Shown: positions 33,551-42,192 of the stretch, in pieces
How positions within the stretch are numbered: position 1 is the first letter of the stretch
Layout: every line of letters begins with the position of its first letter
From: Amycolatopsis iheyensis
GTDB lineage: Bacteria; Actinomycetota; Actinomycetes; Mycobacteriales; Pseudonocardiaceae
Reading direction: 5' to 3'
Assembly: GCF_024703995.1 (NCBI RefSeq)
Contig: NZ_JAMXQV010000035.1
Span: forward strand, 1-64,000
DNA: 64,000 nt
Translations under genes and position numbers: made by a program
The notes under the pieces: model-generated
Told to the model about the DNA's origin: nothing
The model's database searches: none
The model's input: the letters and a program-made list of their open reading frames with translations, nothing else

Positions 33551-33654
33551 CGGACAATGGCAAGACCATGCGAAAGTAGCTACCTTCTTTTTCGCGTTGC
33601 TCCAACACTTGGGGAACGGTTTTCCCGGTCCCCATCGGTGAACGGAGTCCCGCT

Positions 33655-34365
33655 ATGTCCAGATTCGTTTCCTCGCGCGCTGCCCGCGTCCTCACGGCCG
33701 TCGCCGCGGCGGCCGCCGGCTTGGCCGTTTCCGGCACGGCCCACGCCGCGGTCGAATACGGTTCCCACTTCCATGGTCACCAGTTCTCGGGCGGGAACTG
33801 GGGTGGTTACGTCAGTTTCGGCAGCTTCACGACGGCCACCGCGAGCTGGACCGAGCCGACCGTGACCTGCCGGTCGAGCAACGACCTGTTCGCGCCGTGG
33901 GTCGGCATCGACGGCGACGGATCGTCCACAGTGGAGCAGACCGGCGTCGAGACGGACTGCTCGAGCGGGCGTCCGGTGTATTCGGCCTGGTACGAAATGT
34001 ACCCGGCCGCGCCGGTGTACTACAACGTGTCCGTCGGCGCGGGCGACCACATCACCGCGACGGTGACCCGCACCGCCACCAACACCTACCGGCTGGACCT
34101 GTCCGACACGACCAAGGGCTGGACCAAGACGACCACGAAGTCGCTGACGTCGAAGCACGCGTCGGCGGAGGCGATCATCGAGTCGCCGACCGACTCCTAC
34201 CCGACCATTTCGGGCGGCATCAAGTTCACCGGCGTCAAGTTCAACGGGACGAACCTGGCCTCGACCAGCCCGTCCGCGCTGAACGCCGACGACCGCGGCA
34301 CGAACACCTGGATCCCGGGCGCGATCGGCTCGGACGGCCAGAGCTTCACGATCTCGCGCCACTGA
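33655..34365 (+). CDS. Secreted G1-family glutamic endopeptidase (eqolisin)
   Basis: 236 residues. Signal peptide MSRFVSSRAARVLTAVAAAA, cleaved near AHA-AVEYG. The mature domain is a beta-sandwich with the G1 hallmarks: NWGGYV, APWVGIDG, the catalytic Gln in TVEQTGVE and the catalytic Glu in EAIIESP, seen in the order known for scytalidoglutamic peptidase. These enzymes cut proteins at acid pH. One Cys pair (about 62 and 102) may form a disulfide. Well separated from both neighbours. Confidence 0.88.
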   Translation: MSRFVSSRAARVLTAVAAAAAGLAVSGTAHAAVEYGSHFHGHQFSGGNWGGYVSFGSFTTATASWTEPTVTCRSSNDLFAPWVGIDGDGSSTVEQTGVETDCSSGRPVYSAWYEMYPAAPVYYNVSVGAGDHITATVTRTATNTYRLDLSDTTKGWTKTTTKSLTSKHASAEAIIESPTDSYPTISGGIKFTGVKFNGTNLASTSPSALNADDRGTNTWIPGAIGSDGQSFTISRH

Positions 34366-34366
34366 C

Positions 34367-35038
34367 CTATTTCAGGTTGTTGATCGCCCACGCGACCACC
34401 ATCACCGCGAGGATCAGCGAAATGACGGCTTGCAGCATCATCGTCAGCTTCGCCCAGATCCGCAGCGGCATGACGTCGGTGGGGCTGAAGGCCGCGGCGT
34501 TGGTGAACGAGAAGTAGAGGTAGTCCAGGTAGGACGGTTCCCAGTCCTGGTGCGCCAGGTCCGGGTCGGCCATCTGCGGGAACTGCAGGTCGGGGAACTC
34601 CGCCCGGCCTGCAGCCCGCCTGCCGGGGCCGCCGCGGTCGAACTCCCAGTACCAGAGCGAGAACGCGACGATGTTGGTCCAGTAGACGACCCCGCCGGTG
34701 ACCAGCACGGCGCCGGCGTGGTCGCCGATGGTGCCCCGCGCGATGCCGTAGACCAGCGTGACGGCGGAGAACGCGTTCACCGCCGTCACGGCGGCGACGA
34801 GCAGCAGCGAGATGACCCGCTCGACCGCGCTGAACTGCGACATCCGCCCCGGGTTGACCAGCAGCAGCGCGACGACGAGCAGCCCGGAGACGGCGGGCAG
34901 CAGCCACCGCGGGTGCAGCGCCATGTCATCGGGCACGGCGACCTGCAACACGAGCGTGCCGACGACGACACCCATCGCGGGCCACCGGGTCTCGCCGGAG
35001 GTCCGCCGCCGCCACGCGGGAAGAGCAGCTTCAGTCAC
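34367..35038 (-). CDS. DUF1345-type integral membrane protein
   Basis: 223 residues with about six hydrophobic segments. The region DYLYFSFTNAAAFSPTDVMP before the last helix resembles the pore-loop-like motif of DUF1345 proteins, which have been compared with two-TM ion channels, though transport has not been shown to my knowledge. Its stop abuts the convergent G1 peptidase end by one base. The upstream gap holds a double CACGTG palindrome. Confidence 0.75.
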   Translation of the reverse strand: MTEAALPAWRRRTSGETRWPAMGVVVGTLVLQVAVPDDMALHPRWLLPAVSGLLVVALLLVNPGRMSQFSAVERVISLLLVAAVTAVNAFSAVTLVYGIARGTIGDHAGAVLVTGGVVYWTNIVAFSLWYWEFDRGGPGRRAAGRAEFPDLQFPQMADPDLAHQDWEPSYLDYLYFSFTNAAAFSPTDVMPLRIWAKLTMMLQAVISLILAVMVVAWAINNLK

Positions 35039-35062
35039 CCGCCCACGCTAGGCCAACGCGCC

Positions 35063-35114
35063 GCTTTCACGTGAAAGCTACGCGCCCAGGTCGCCGCTTT
35101 CACGTGAAAGCGGC
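35063..35114. repeat. Two-palindrome repeat element, intergenic copy
   Basis: GCTTTCACGTGAAAGC at 35063-35078 and a longer form of the same palindrome at 35093-35114; their centres are exactly 33 bp apart. It lies between the DUF1345 gene start and the end of the LuxR-type gene. A second copy with identical spacing is at 40861-40915. Confidence 0.85.
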
Positions 35115-35116
35115 GC

Positions 35117-38029
35117 TCAGCCGGCCGGGGCGGTGGTGACTTCGCCGGGGAGTTTGCGGGCCACGTCCGTGCGGGAGCGGGCGCCGAGTTTCCGCAGCAC
35201 CTTCGCGACGTGCTGCTCCACCGTGCGCGGCGACAGGAACAGCCCGTCCGCGATCTCCCGGTTCGTCCGGCCCTCCGCGAGCATCCGCGCCACTTCGCGT
35301 TCCCGTGGGGAAAGTTCGCTGCCGTACCCGCGGCGCCCGCGTTGCGAGGGCGCCCACGCGCCGTGCTCGCGCAGCTGGTGGCGGCAGCGTCCGGCGTCGC
35401 GGGTCGCGCCGAGCTGCTCGTACGCCTCGGCCGCCGCCGTCAGCTCTTCGACGGCGTCGCGGTTGCCCGCGGCAAGACGGCACATCGCCGCCCGCTCACG
35501 CATCGTCGTCGCGGGGTACGGCATCGGCAGCGCCGCGTAACCCGTCGCGGCGTCGTCGAACAACGCGGCCGCCGCCAGGTGCTTGCCGCGTGCTTCGAGC
35601 AGTACCGCCCGGCCGGCCACCAGGGCCGCCGACGCCACCGGCGCGTCCCGGCCCTCGATGCCGCGGGCGAACGCCTCCACCACGTTGTCGGCTTCCGGCC
35701 ACCGCCCGGCCCGGGCGTACGCCTGCGCCGCCGCCGGGACCAGCGCGGCCGCCCAGATCCAGACGTCCTTGCGCCCGGCCGCGGCCACCGCGGTGTCGGC
35801 CACCGCGCACGCGCCGTCGACGTCGTCGGTCGCGAGGAGCACCGTGATCAGCACCCCGGCCGCGGACAGCACCACCGGGATCGGGCCGCGGTCCGGCGCG
35901 TGCACGCTCGCCGCGGTCAGGTGCCGTTGCGCGGCGGCGAACTCCCCGCGCACCGCGGCCAGCCCGCCGAGCACCAGCGAAGACTCCATGACGATCGGGC
36001 CGAGCTCCGGATAGCTGTCCCGCAGCTGCTCGGCCGCTTCGGCGAGCCCGCTCCACCGCCCGCGCACCCAGTCCAGCCGGACGCGGGTGCCCTGGATCAG
36101 CCCGATCGCGTACAGCGCGCCCGCGTCGGTCGCCCGCCGGACGCCCTCGGTGACCAGCCGTTCCGCGCGGTCCAGGTGCCCGGCCCACGACTGGCCGTCG
36201 GCGAGGTTGCACCACAGCCGGGCCAGCTGGACGCGCTCGGCGACCGTGCCGACGGTGTCCGGCAGTGCTTCGAACTCCGCCCACGCCGAACCGTCCCCGA
36301 CGTGCGACGCCGCGGCGATGCGGTCGGCGGTCAGGGCGAGCCGCAGCTCGGGGTCGTCGAGCCGCTCGTAGACGTCGTTCGCCCGGGCGCGCCAGGATTC
36401 GTGCCACGACACCGGGGTCAGCCCGTCGATGGGCTGCGCGAGCAGGGTGATCCCGCGGGCCGCGAGGTCGGGCCGGTCGGTCAGCTCGCCGACCGCGCGC
36501 TCGACCTCCAGCCGGCCGCGGCCGAGCCCGCCGATGGTCCGGACCTGCAGCATGCCGAGGCTCAGCCGGATCGAGCCGCGGACCGACGGCGGCAGCGTCA
36601 CCTCTTCCAGGACGCGTTCCAGGGTGCCGATCACGTCGGGGCGGAACCCGCGCAGCGCGACCTGGCTGAGCTTGCCGGCCACGCGCCCGACATCAGATTC
36701 TGCCGGCCCGGGTTCGGCGAGCACGGACTGCAGGAGGTCGATCGCGCGGGACGTCTCGCCGCGCGTGATGGCCTCGTCGGCGGCCGCTTCCGCGTAGTGC
36801 CGCCACTGGTCGACGCGGCCCGCGGCCCGCGAATGCCGTGCCAGCAACGTGAGCGGCGGCGAGGGCTGCGCGGCGAGCACGCGGATCGCCTGCGCGTGCA
36901 GCAACGCGCGTTCGGGCCCGCTCACCGTGTCGTAGACGGCCTTGCGCGCCAAGGGGTGCCGGAAGCCGTACTTGCCGTCGCCGACCTCGCCGAGCACCCC
37001 GCCGGCCAACGCCGCGAGCAGCGCGGCGCGGAGCGGGTCGCCGGTGAGCCCGGCCAGCTCGCCGAGCACCGCGGCTTCGGCGCCGACCCCGAGCACCGCG
37101 GCCGCGCCGGCCAGCTGGACGGCCGGCGCCGGCAGCGCGGCCAGCCGTTCGGTGACCGCTTCCCGCAGCAGCACCGGCACTTCGAGGTTCTCCAGCATCC
37201 GGTCGGAAAGCACTTCGCCGACCGGCAGCCGCTCGGCCGCTTCCCGCAGCGCCCGCAGTGTTTCCTCCACCACGAACGGGATCCCGGCGGTGCACTCGTG
37301 CAGCTTCGCCGCGAACTCGTCGGTCACCCGGGGCAGGTCGAGGAGCTCGACGGCCAGCCCGCGCACGGCGGAGACGTCGAGCGCACCCAGCGCGACGCGC
37401 GCGGAGTGCACGGCGGGGTCGGTCCGGAACGGGGCACTCCACGTCACCGCCCCCGCGTCGGTGGCCGACCGGGAGGTGGCGACGACGGCCAGTTCCGGCG
37501 GCATCGCGCCGGCGAGGAACCGCATGAGGTCGCGGGTGTCCTCGTCGGCCCACTGCAGGTCGTCGACGAGCACGAGCGCCGGCCCGCACGCGTGCAGCAG
37601 CTCCCGGACCGCGCGGAAGACGCGGTGTCGTTCGGCGACCGGGTCGGTGAGGGGTTCGGGCCGCGGGGGAAGCGCTTCCGCGAGCTCCGGCAGCAACGGC
37701 CGCAGCACGCCGGCGACCGGGCTCAGCGACCCGAGCGGGCGGTCGCCGACGCTGCGAAGCGCTTCCAAGATGGGCCCGTAGGGGAACGGCTCCCGCAGTG
37801 GTTGGCAGGCGCCGCTGAGCACGCGACCGCCCTCGAACTCCTTGCGGCGCCCGATCTCGGCCAGCAGCCGGGTGCGGCCCATGCCGGGCTCACCCTCGAT
37901 CAGGACGGCGGCCGGACGGTGCCGGAGCACGTCGACGATCGCGTCCAGCTCGGTGTCGCGGCCGGTCAGCCGGGCGGGTCCCGACCGGACCGACACCGAG
38001 GTCGGGCGGGGCGTCGTCAGCCACATCAT
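35117..38029 (-). CDS. Large LuxR-family (LAL) ATPase transcriptional regulator
   Basis: 970 residues. N-terminal AAA/STAND ATPase (about 20-300): the P-loop reads GEPGMGRT at 46-53, with Arg where Lys is expected, and Walker B is PALVLVDDLQWAD. A long TPR-like helical middle follows, then the LuxR HTH at about 905-965 (LSPREREVARMLAEGRTNRE, TVEQHVAKVLRKLGARSR). LALs usually activate nearby genes in response to ligand or ATP binding. GAGGAGG precedes ATG 38029. The Lys-to-Arg change may lower ATP affinity. The target could be the divergent S1 protease, but nothing proves this. Confidence 0.92.
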   Translation of the reverse strand: MMWLTTPRPTSVSVRSGPARLTGRDTELDAIVDVLRHRPAAVLIEGEPGMGRTRLLAEIGRRKEFEGGRVLSGACQPLREPFPYGPILEALRSVGDRPLGSLSPVAGVLRPLLPELAEALPPRPEPLTDPVAERHRVFRAVRELLHACGPALVLVDDLQWADEDTRDLMRFLAGAMPPELAVVATSRSATDAGAVTWSAPFRTDPAVHSARVALGALDVSAVRGLAVELLDLPRVTDEFAAKLHECTAGIPFVVEETLRALREAAERLPVGEVLSDRMLENLEVPVLLREAVTERLAALPAPAVQLAGAAAVLGVGAEAAVLGELAGLTGDPLRAALLAALAGGVLGEVGDGKYGFRHPLARKAVYDTVSGPERALLHAQAIRVLAAQPSPPLTLLARHSRAAGRVDQWRHYAEAAADEAITRGETSRAIDLLQSVLAEPGPAESDVGRVAGKLSQVALRGFRPDVIGTLERVLEEVTLPPSVRGSIRLSLGMLQVRTIGGLGRGRLEVERAVGELTDRPDLAARGITLLAQPIDGLTPVSWHESWRARANDVYERLDDPELRLALTADRIAAASHVGDGSAWAEFEALPDTVGTVAERVQLARLWCNLADGQSWAGHLDRAERLVTEGVRRATDAGALYAIGLIQGTRVRLDWVRGRWSGLAEAAEQLRDSYPELGPIVMESSLVLGGLAAVRGEFAAAQRHLTAASVHAPDRGPIPVVLSAAGVLITVLLATDDVDGACAVADTAVAAAGRKDVWIWAAALVPAAAQAYARAGRWPEADNVVEAFARGIEGRDAPVASAALVAGRAVLLEARGKHLAAAALFDDAATGYAALPMPYPATTMRERAAMCRLAAGNRDAVEELTAAAEAYEQLGATRDAGRCRHQLREHGAWAPSQRGRRGYGSELSPREREVARMLAEGRTNREIADGLFLSPRTVEQHVAKVLRKLGARSRTDVARKLPGEVTTAPAG

Positions 38030-38473
38030 GACCTCCTCGGCGCGCTCCGGGGGTAGCTCGCGGAGCCTAAGCAGGGCTCGACGCTCCGTAAACCATTAAC
38101 CGAATAGGTGGTCGGCACGGTCGTCGCACGTCTGCCTACCGGCTGTCACCGGTTTGCCGCGGGAATCGCCGGTCGCGGGTCACGCCGCGTGCGAAACGTC
38201 GGTGATTCGCACGTTCCGGCGGTGCTTAACACGTTCAGGCCCATCGAGCGGCTACCGAAAGTAGTTCGCGGAAACCCTACTTAAGGACCTGTCCGACCGG
38301 GTGACAGACCACGGCGCGGACCGCTTGGAGCAGGGGATTCGTCCGGAGTGAATGCGTATACCCATTCGCCGGGCGCCCGGATTGCACCGTAACGCCCACT
38401 GCGGGGACCCTCACCCGGGGGAGTACCACTGCGTGGCCGGTGCAGAGCCGCGCGTAACCACCTAGGGAGAAGC
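38030..38473. other. 444-bp regulatory interval upstream of the LAL and S1 protease genes
   Basis: No gene is credible here. It must hold the promoters of both divergent genes. The segment CTACCGAAAGTAG near 38252-38264 is a small inverted repeat, and its core CGAAAGTAG also lies upstream of the G1 peptidase. I see no further repeats or RNA structure. Confidence 0.5.
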
Positions 38474-39577
38474 ATGAAGATCGCCAGACTCTTCGGTGCC
38501 GCTGCCGCCGCGGTGACGATGACGGGCGCGCTCGTCGCGGTCGCCGTCCCCGCGTCGGGCCAGGACCTGCTGAACCCCGACATCGTGCCCGCGATGCAGC
38601 GCGACCTGGGCCTGACCCACGACCAGGTGCTGACGCGGCTGAAGAGTGAAGACGTCGCGACCAAGGTCACCGAGGCCGTCGGCGCGACGCTCGGCGACGC
38701 CTTCGGCGGCGCCACCTACAACGCCGCCACGGGCAAGGCGCACATCCAGACGACGAACGCCGCGTCGGTCGGCAAGATCCAGGCGGCCGGGGCCGAGGCC
38801 GAGGTCGTGAAGTTCAGCGCTCGCCAGCTCGACTCCACTGTGGACACCCTGAACGCCCGCGACAACGCGGCCCCGTACGCGATCACCGGCTGGGGCGTCG
38901 ACTCCATCACCAACCGCGTCACCCTGACGGTGCTGCAGGGGCAGCGCGGCGCGGCCGACACCTTCCTCACGCAGTCCGGTGTGGACAAGTCGTCGGTCAC
39001 GATCCTGGAGACGGCCGCGAAGCCGTCGCTGTACGCCAACATCCGCGGTGGTGACGCCTACTACATCGGCGGCTCTTCGCGCTGCTCGGTCGGGTTCTCG
39101 ACGACCACCGGCTTCCTGACCGCCGGGCACTGCGCCGCCCTGACCGGCGGCGGCCGGCTGACCGGCTCCAACGGCGCCGCGCTCGGCTCGTGGGGTGCCT
39201 ACCGGTTCCCGGGCAGCGACTACGCGCGGGTGAACACGAGCAGCGGCTGGACCCCGGTGGCCTCGATGAACAACGGCACCGCGGTGCGGGGTTACTCGAA
39301 CGCGGCGACCGGAACGTCGGTCTGCAAGGCCGGCTCCACGACCGGCTGGACCTGCGGCACCATCGGCGCCAAGAACCAGAGCGTCCGCTACGCCGAGGGC
39401 ACGGTCAACGGCATGACGGCGACGAACGTCCGCTCGGCGGCGGGTGACTCGGGCGGCGGCTTCATCAGCGGCAACTCGGCGCAGGGCATCCTGTCCGGTG
39501 GCAACACCGCGACGACGTACTTCTTCCCGATCGGCGCCGCGCTGTCGGCGACCGGTGCCACGCTGAAGACCAGCTGA
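38474..39577 (+). CDS. Secreted S1E (streptogrisin/alpha-lytic-like) serine protease
   Basis: 367 residues: signal peptide (about 1-30), pro-region (31-185) with the alpha-lytic pro domain repeats (SARQLDSTVDTLNARD, WGVDSITNRVTLTVLQGQ), and mature protease from near 186. Catalytic His in FLTAGHC, Asp in GSDYARV, Ser in AAGDSGGGF. Disulfide-forming Cys pairs are in place (CSVGF with GHC; CKAG with TCG). The pro-region is an intramolecular chaperone removed after export. A strong terminator follows. Confidence 0.95.
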   Translation: MKIARLFGAAAAAVTMTGALVAVAVPASGQDLLNPDIVPAMQRDLGLTHDQVLTRLKSEDVATKVTEAVGATLGDAFGGATYNAATGKAHIQTTNAASVGKIQAAGAEAEVVKFSARQLDSTVDTLNARDNAAPYAITGWGVDSITNRVTLTVLQGQRGAADTFLTQSGVDKSSVTILETAAKPSLYANIRGGDAYYIGGSSRCSVGFSTTTGFLTAGHCAALTGGGRLTGSNGAALGSWGAYRFPGSDYARVNTSSGWTPVASMNNGTAVRGYSNAATGTSVCKAGSTTGWTCGTIGAKNQSVRYAEGTVNGMTATNVRSAAGDSGGGFISGNSAQGILSGGNTATTYFFPIGAALSATGATLKTS

Positions 39578-39595
39578 CCTGCTCCCGGAATGGCG

Positions 39596-39640
39596 AAAGG
39601 GCGGGTTTCGACTGCCTCCAGCGCAGTCGAAACCCGCCCT
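39596..39640 (+). terminator. Terminator after the S1 protease
   Basis: A 19-bp perfect stem (AAGGGCGGGTTTCGACTGC with its complement) and a seven-base loop. The flanks have few T residues, as is usual in actinomycetes. It can serve the convergent SsgA-like gene as well. Confidence 0.88.
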
Positions 39641-39674
39641 TCGTTCCTCGCCGCGGGAATGGGAGGTTCAGGGG

Positions 39675-40079
39675 TCAGACGTTGCTGATCTCCTCGATCA
39701 GCCCGTCGACGTCGAAGTGCGCGCTCTCGTCGCCGAGCGGCACCAGCTCGTAGGACGCCTCGAGGAACGTCCGGATGTCTTCGACCTCGAGCTCGAACGA
39801 CGCATAGCCGTCCGGTGACTCGATTTCCAGGGTCAGGAAGTCTTCGTCGTCGGACAGGTCCGGGCGGATCCGGACGTCACCGAGACCGGCGGGCTCGTCG
39901 AGGCCGGCCACCAGCAGGTCACGCGCGAAGGTCCACTCGATCCACCGGCCGCGCTCGGTCCGGAACGCCACGGTGACCGCGAACGGCTCTTCGGCGTGGT
40001 AGGAGAGGCGGGACAGGACGGGCGTGGTGCTCTCGTTCAGCACCACGAACTGGCTCTGGTGAACGGCGTCGGTCTGCAT
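39675..40079 (-). CDS. SsgA-like sporulation/cell-division protein (SALP)
   Basis: 134 residues matching the SsgA family: VLSRLSYHAEEPFAVTVAF, then WTFARDLLVAGLDEPAGLGD, DVRIRP and LEVEDIRTFLEASYELVP. SALPs control septum placement and peptidoglycan remodelling during sporulation-specific division and occur only in morphologically complex actinomycetes. It is monocistronic, with a terminator on the protease side. Confidence 0.92.
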   Translation of the reverse strand: MQTDAVHQSQFVVLNESTTPVLSRLSYHAEEPFAVTVAFRTERGRWIEWTFARDLLVAGLDEPAGLGDVRIRPDLSDDEDFLTLEIESPDGYASFELEVEDIRTFLEASYELVPLGDESAHFDVDGLIEEISNV

Positions 40080-40231
40080 GGCCCCTCCTGGAGTCCGGGT
40101 GGTTCGCGCGGCGCGAACTGTTCGAGGAGGAGATGACCAGGCATGACGGTCATGACGAAGAAACTCTCACGTTCACTTGATCGGTTGCATCCGTCCATTG
40201 TGGTGTAACACCGGGCACATACCCCTTGCGC

Positions 40232-41461
40232 TCAGGCGGCGACTGTTGGTGACGGTTCGCGCAGGGCCGCGGGCAGTTTCTTCCGCAGGACGAGCAGGGC
40301 CGGGATCGCCGCCACGCAGGTCAGGGTCAGGACGGACCAGGTCAGCGCGTTGCCGGCGCTGAGCAGGGCGGCCAGCAGGCCCGGGGCGAGCGCGATGGGC
40401 AGGCCCCAGGAGAGCTGGAAGATCGAGCTGGCCCGGCCTTCGGCGCCGGGTGGCGCGGCCGCGGCGGCCGCCGCGGTGCCGGTGGGGCCGAACATCGCCT
40501 CCGCGACCGAGAAGCCGAGGCTCGTCACGAGGATCAGCCCGGTGGCCACGCGCAGCGGGACGAGTTCCACCGGGATCAGCAGCGCGAAGGAAATCGCGAA
40601 CAGCGCGGCCGAGCCGACGAGGGCCGCCGTCCGGCTGCGGTGGGCGAGCAGCGCGACGATCGGCCGCTGCGCCGTGACGACGACCACGGTGCCGAGCGTG
40701 ATCGCGGCCCCGGCGATCCACTGTGGACCGTGCAGCAGGTCACGGACGACGATCGGCAGCACGGCGAACTTGCTCGCGCTGGCGAGCGTGAAAGCCATGT
40801 GAGTGACGCAGAACCCGGTGAACGCCCGATTCCCGAGCACCGCCCGCCAGCTCCCCGAGGCGGCACTTTCACGTGAAAGTGCCGCCTCCTGGTGGTCGCT
40901 TTCACGTGAAAGCGACGGCAGGAGCGCGATCAGGGCCGCCGCCACCGCGAAGCTGGCCGCGTTCACGTACGCGAGCAAGTGGAAGGCCCAGGGGCTCGTG
41001 ATCGTCGGCAGCACCGCCGTCGCCGCCGCGCCGACGCCCGCGCCCGCGAACCGGCCCACCGTCTGCGTCGCCAGCATCCGGTCCGTTTCGCGACCCGACG
41101 TGAGCCGCGCGACCATCGGCGCGTTGCACGTCCAGAACAGCCGGTCGCCGAACCCGGCCACCACCGACACGACGATCACCTGCCAGCTGGTGTGGACCAG
41201 TGGGTACGCGGCGAAGGCGGCGATCCGCACGACGTTGCCGGTGACGAGCAGCGCCCGCGGCCCGAACCGGTCCATCGCGGCGCCGGTCGCCGGGCCGGTG
41301 ACGAGCGCCAGCAGCGCGCCGGTGCTCAGCGACGTCCCCGCGTCGAGCAGGCCCATGCCCTGCCCGTGCACGAGGAACAGCAGGGCGAACGGCACCCACA
41401 GCCCGCTGCCGAGCGCGTCGATCAAGGTCGCGGCCAGGAAGATCCGCCGGTTTCGGAGCAT
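40232..41461 (-). CDS. MFS transporter with a repeat-derived insert in its central loop
   Basis: 409 residues and about 12 hydrophobic segments, starting RRIFLAATLIDALGSGLWVP. The motif-A loop is DRFGPRALLV, and a long run of small residues lies in the second half. The start is ATG 41461 with GGGGGG upstream. The central cytoplasmic loop contains LSRESDHQEAALSRESAASG, encoded by two copies of a CTTTCACGTGAAAG palindrome (40861-40915), which look inserted in frame. Probably a drug or metabolite exporter; the substrate is unknown. Divergent genes are absent, but an Lrp gene lies behind on the same strand. Confidence 0.88.
   Translation of the reverse strand: MLRNRRIFLAATLIDALGSGLWVPFALLFLVHGQGMGLLDAGTSLSTGALLALVTGPATGAAMDRFGPRALLVTGNVVRIAAFAAYPLVHTSWQVIVVSVVAGFGDRLFWTCNAPMVARLTSGRETDRMLATQTVGRFAGAGVGAAATAVLPTITSPWAFHLLAYVNAASFAVAAALIALLPSLSRESDHQEAALSRESAASGSWRAVLGNRAFTGFCVTHMAFTLASASKFAVLPIVVRDLLHGPQWIAGAAITLGTVVVVTAQRPIVALLAHRSRTAALVGSAALFAISFALLIPVELVPLRVATGLILVTSLGFSVAEAMFGPTGTAAAAAAAPPGAEGRASSIFQLSWGLPIALAPGLLAALLSAGNALTWSVLTLTCVAAIPALLVLRKKLPAALREPSPTVAA
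40861..40915. repeat. Two-palindrome repeat element, copy inside the MFS gene
   Basis: Palindromes centred on CACGTG at 40872/40873 and 40905/40906, again exactly 33 bp apart. The first is a perfect 24-bp palindrome at 40861-40884; the second is TCGCTTTCACGTGAAAGCGA at 40896-40915. Each is translated on the minus strand as LSRES. The spacer is about half identical to that of the copy at 35063. Confidence 0.85.
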
Positions 41462-41505
41462 GTTCCCCCCAGGTGAACAGCGCTCCAGGCTAGCGCGCGG
41501 GCGGC

Positions 41506-41979
41506 CTACGGCCCCAGCGGCAGGTCGAGCCCCACCTTCACCCGGTCCATCGCCACGCTCGTGGTGAAGTGCCGGACGTTCGGGTTGTCGAAGAACATCC
41601 GCCGGGTGAAGGCCTCGAACCCGGCCATGTCCGGGCACGTCACGATCAGCACGAAGTCCGCGTTGCCGGTGACGTAGTAACACTGCTGCACGCAGTCGTC
41701 GGCGAGGACCTGGCGGCGGAACGCGTCGAGGACCGCGAGGTTCTCCCGCTCCATCTCGACCATCACCACGAACGTCATGCTCAGCCCGAGCGCGGCCGGC
41801 GAGAGCACCGCCACCTCGCGCTCGATGACGCCCGTTTCGCGCAGCCGCTTGATCCGCCGTTGCACCGCCGCGGCCGACAGGCCGACCTTCGCGCCGATCG
41901 TTTCCGCGATCGTGCGCGCGTCCTCCTGGAGGCAGGCGAGGATGGCGATGTCCAGCTGGTCGAGGTCGGGTGTCTGCAC
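41506..41979 (-). CDS. Lrp/AsnC-family transcriptional regulator
   Basis: 157 residues. N-terminal HTH (LDIAILACLQEDARTIAETI, GLSAAAVQRRIKRLRETGVI) and C-terminal RAM ligand-binding domain (CYYVTGNADFVLIVTCPDMA). Such proteins bind amino acids and act locally or globally. It is transcribed in the same direction as the MFS gene, 44 bp upstream of it, and may control that exporter. Divergent from the FabH-like gene. Confidence 0.92.
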   Translation of the reverse strand: MQTPDLDQLDIAILACLQEDARTIAETIGAKVGLSAAAVQRRIKRLRETGVIEREVAVLSPAALGLSMTFVVMVEMERENLAVLDAFRRQVLADDCVQQCYYVTGNADFVLIVTCPDMAGFEAFTRRMFFDNPNVRHFTTSVAMDRVKVGLDLPLGP

Positions 41980-42192
41980 TCCAGCAGGCTAACCGGCACC
42001 CCCGACAACTCGCCCCGAGTTCGCCCTGGGCTCACCCCTCCGTGACGGCGCTCACTACTCCGCCCGTGGGGAAGATGAAACAACTTTCTGAGTGAGCTGG
42101 AACACAACTCACCGGTCTACCAGGGGGTAGCCCATACAAGTGGAAGACCAGCCGGTCGCTCCGCCAACCCGCCGGCGTGGGGAGGCTCTCCC

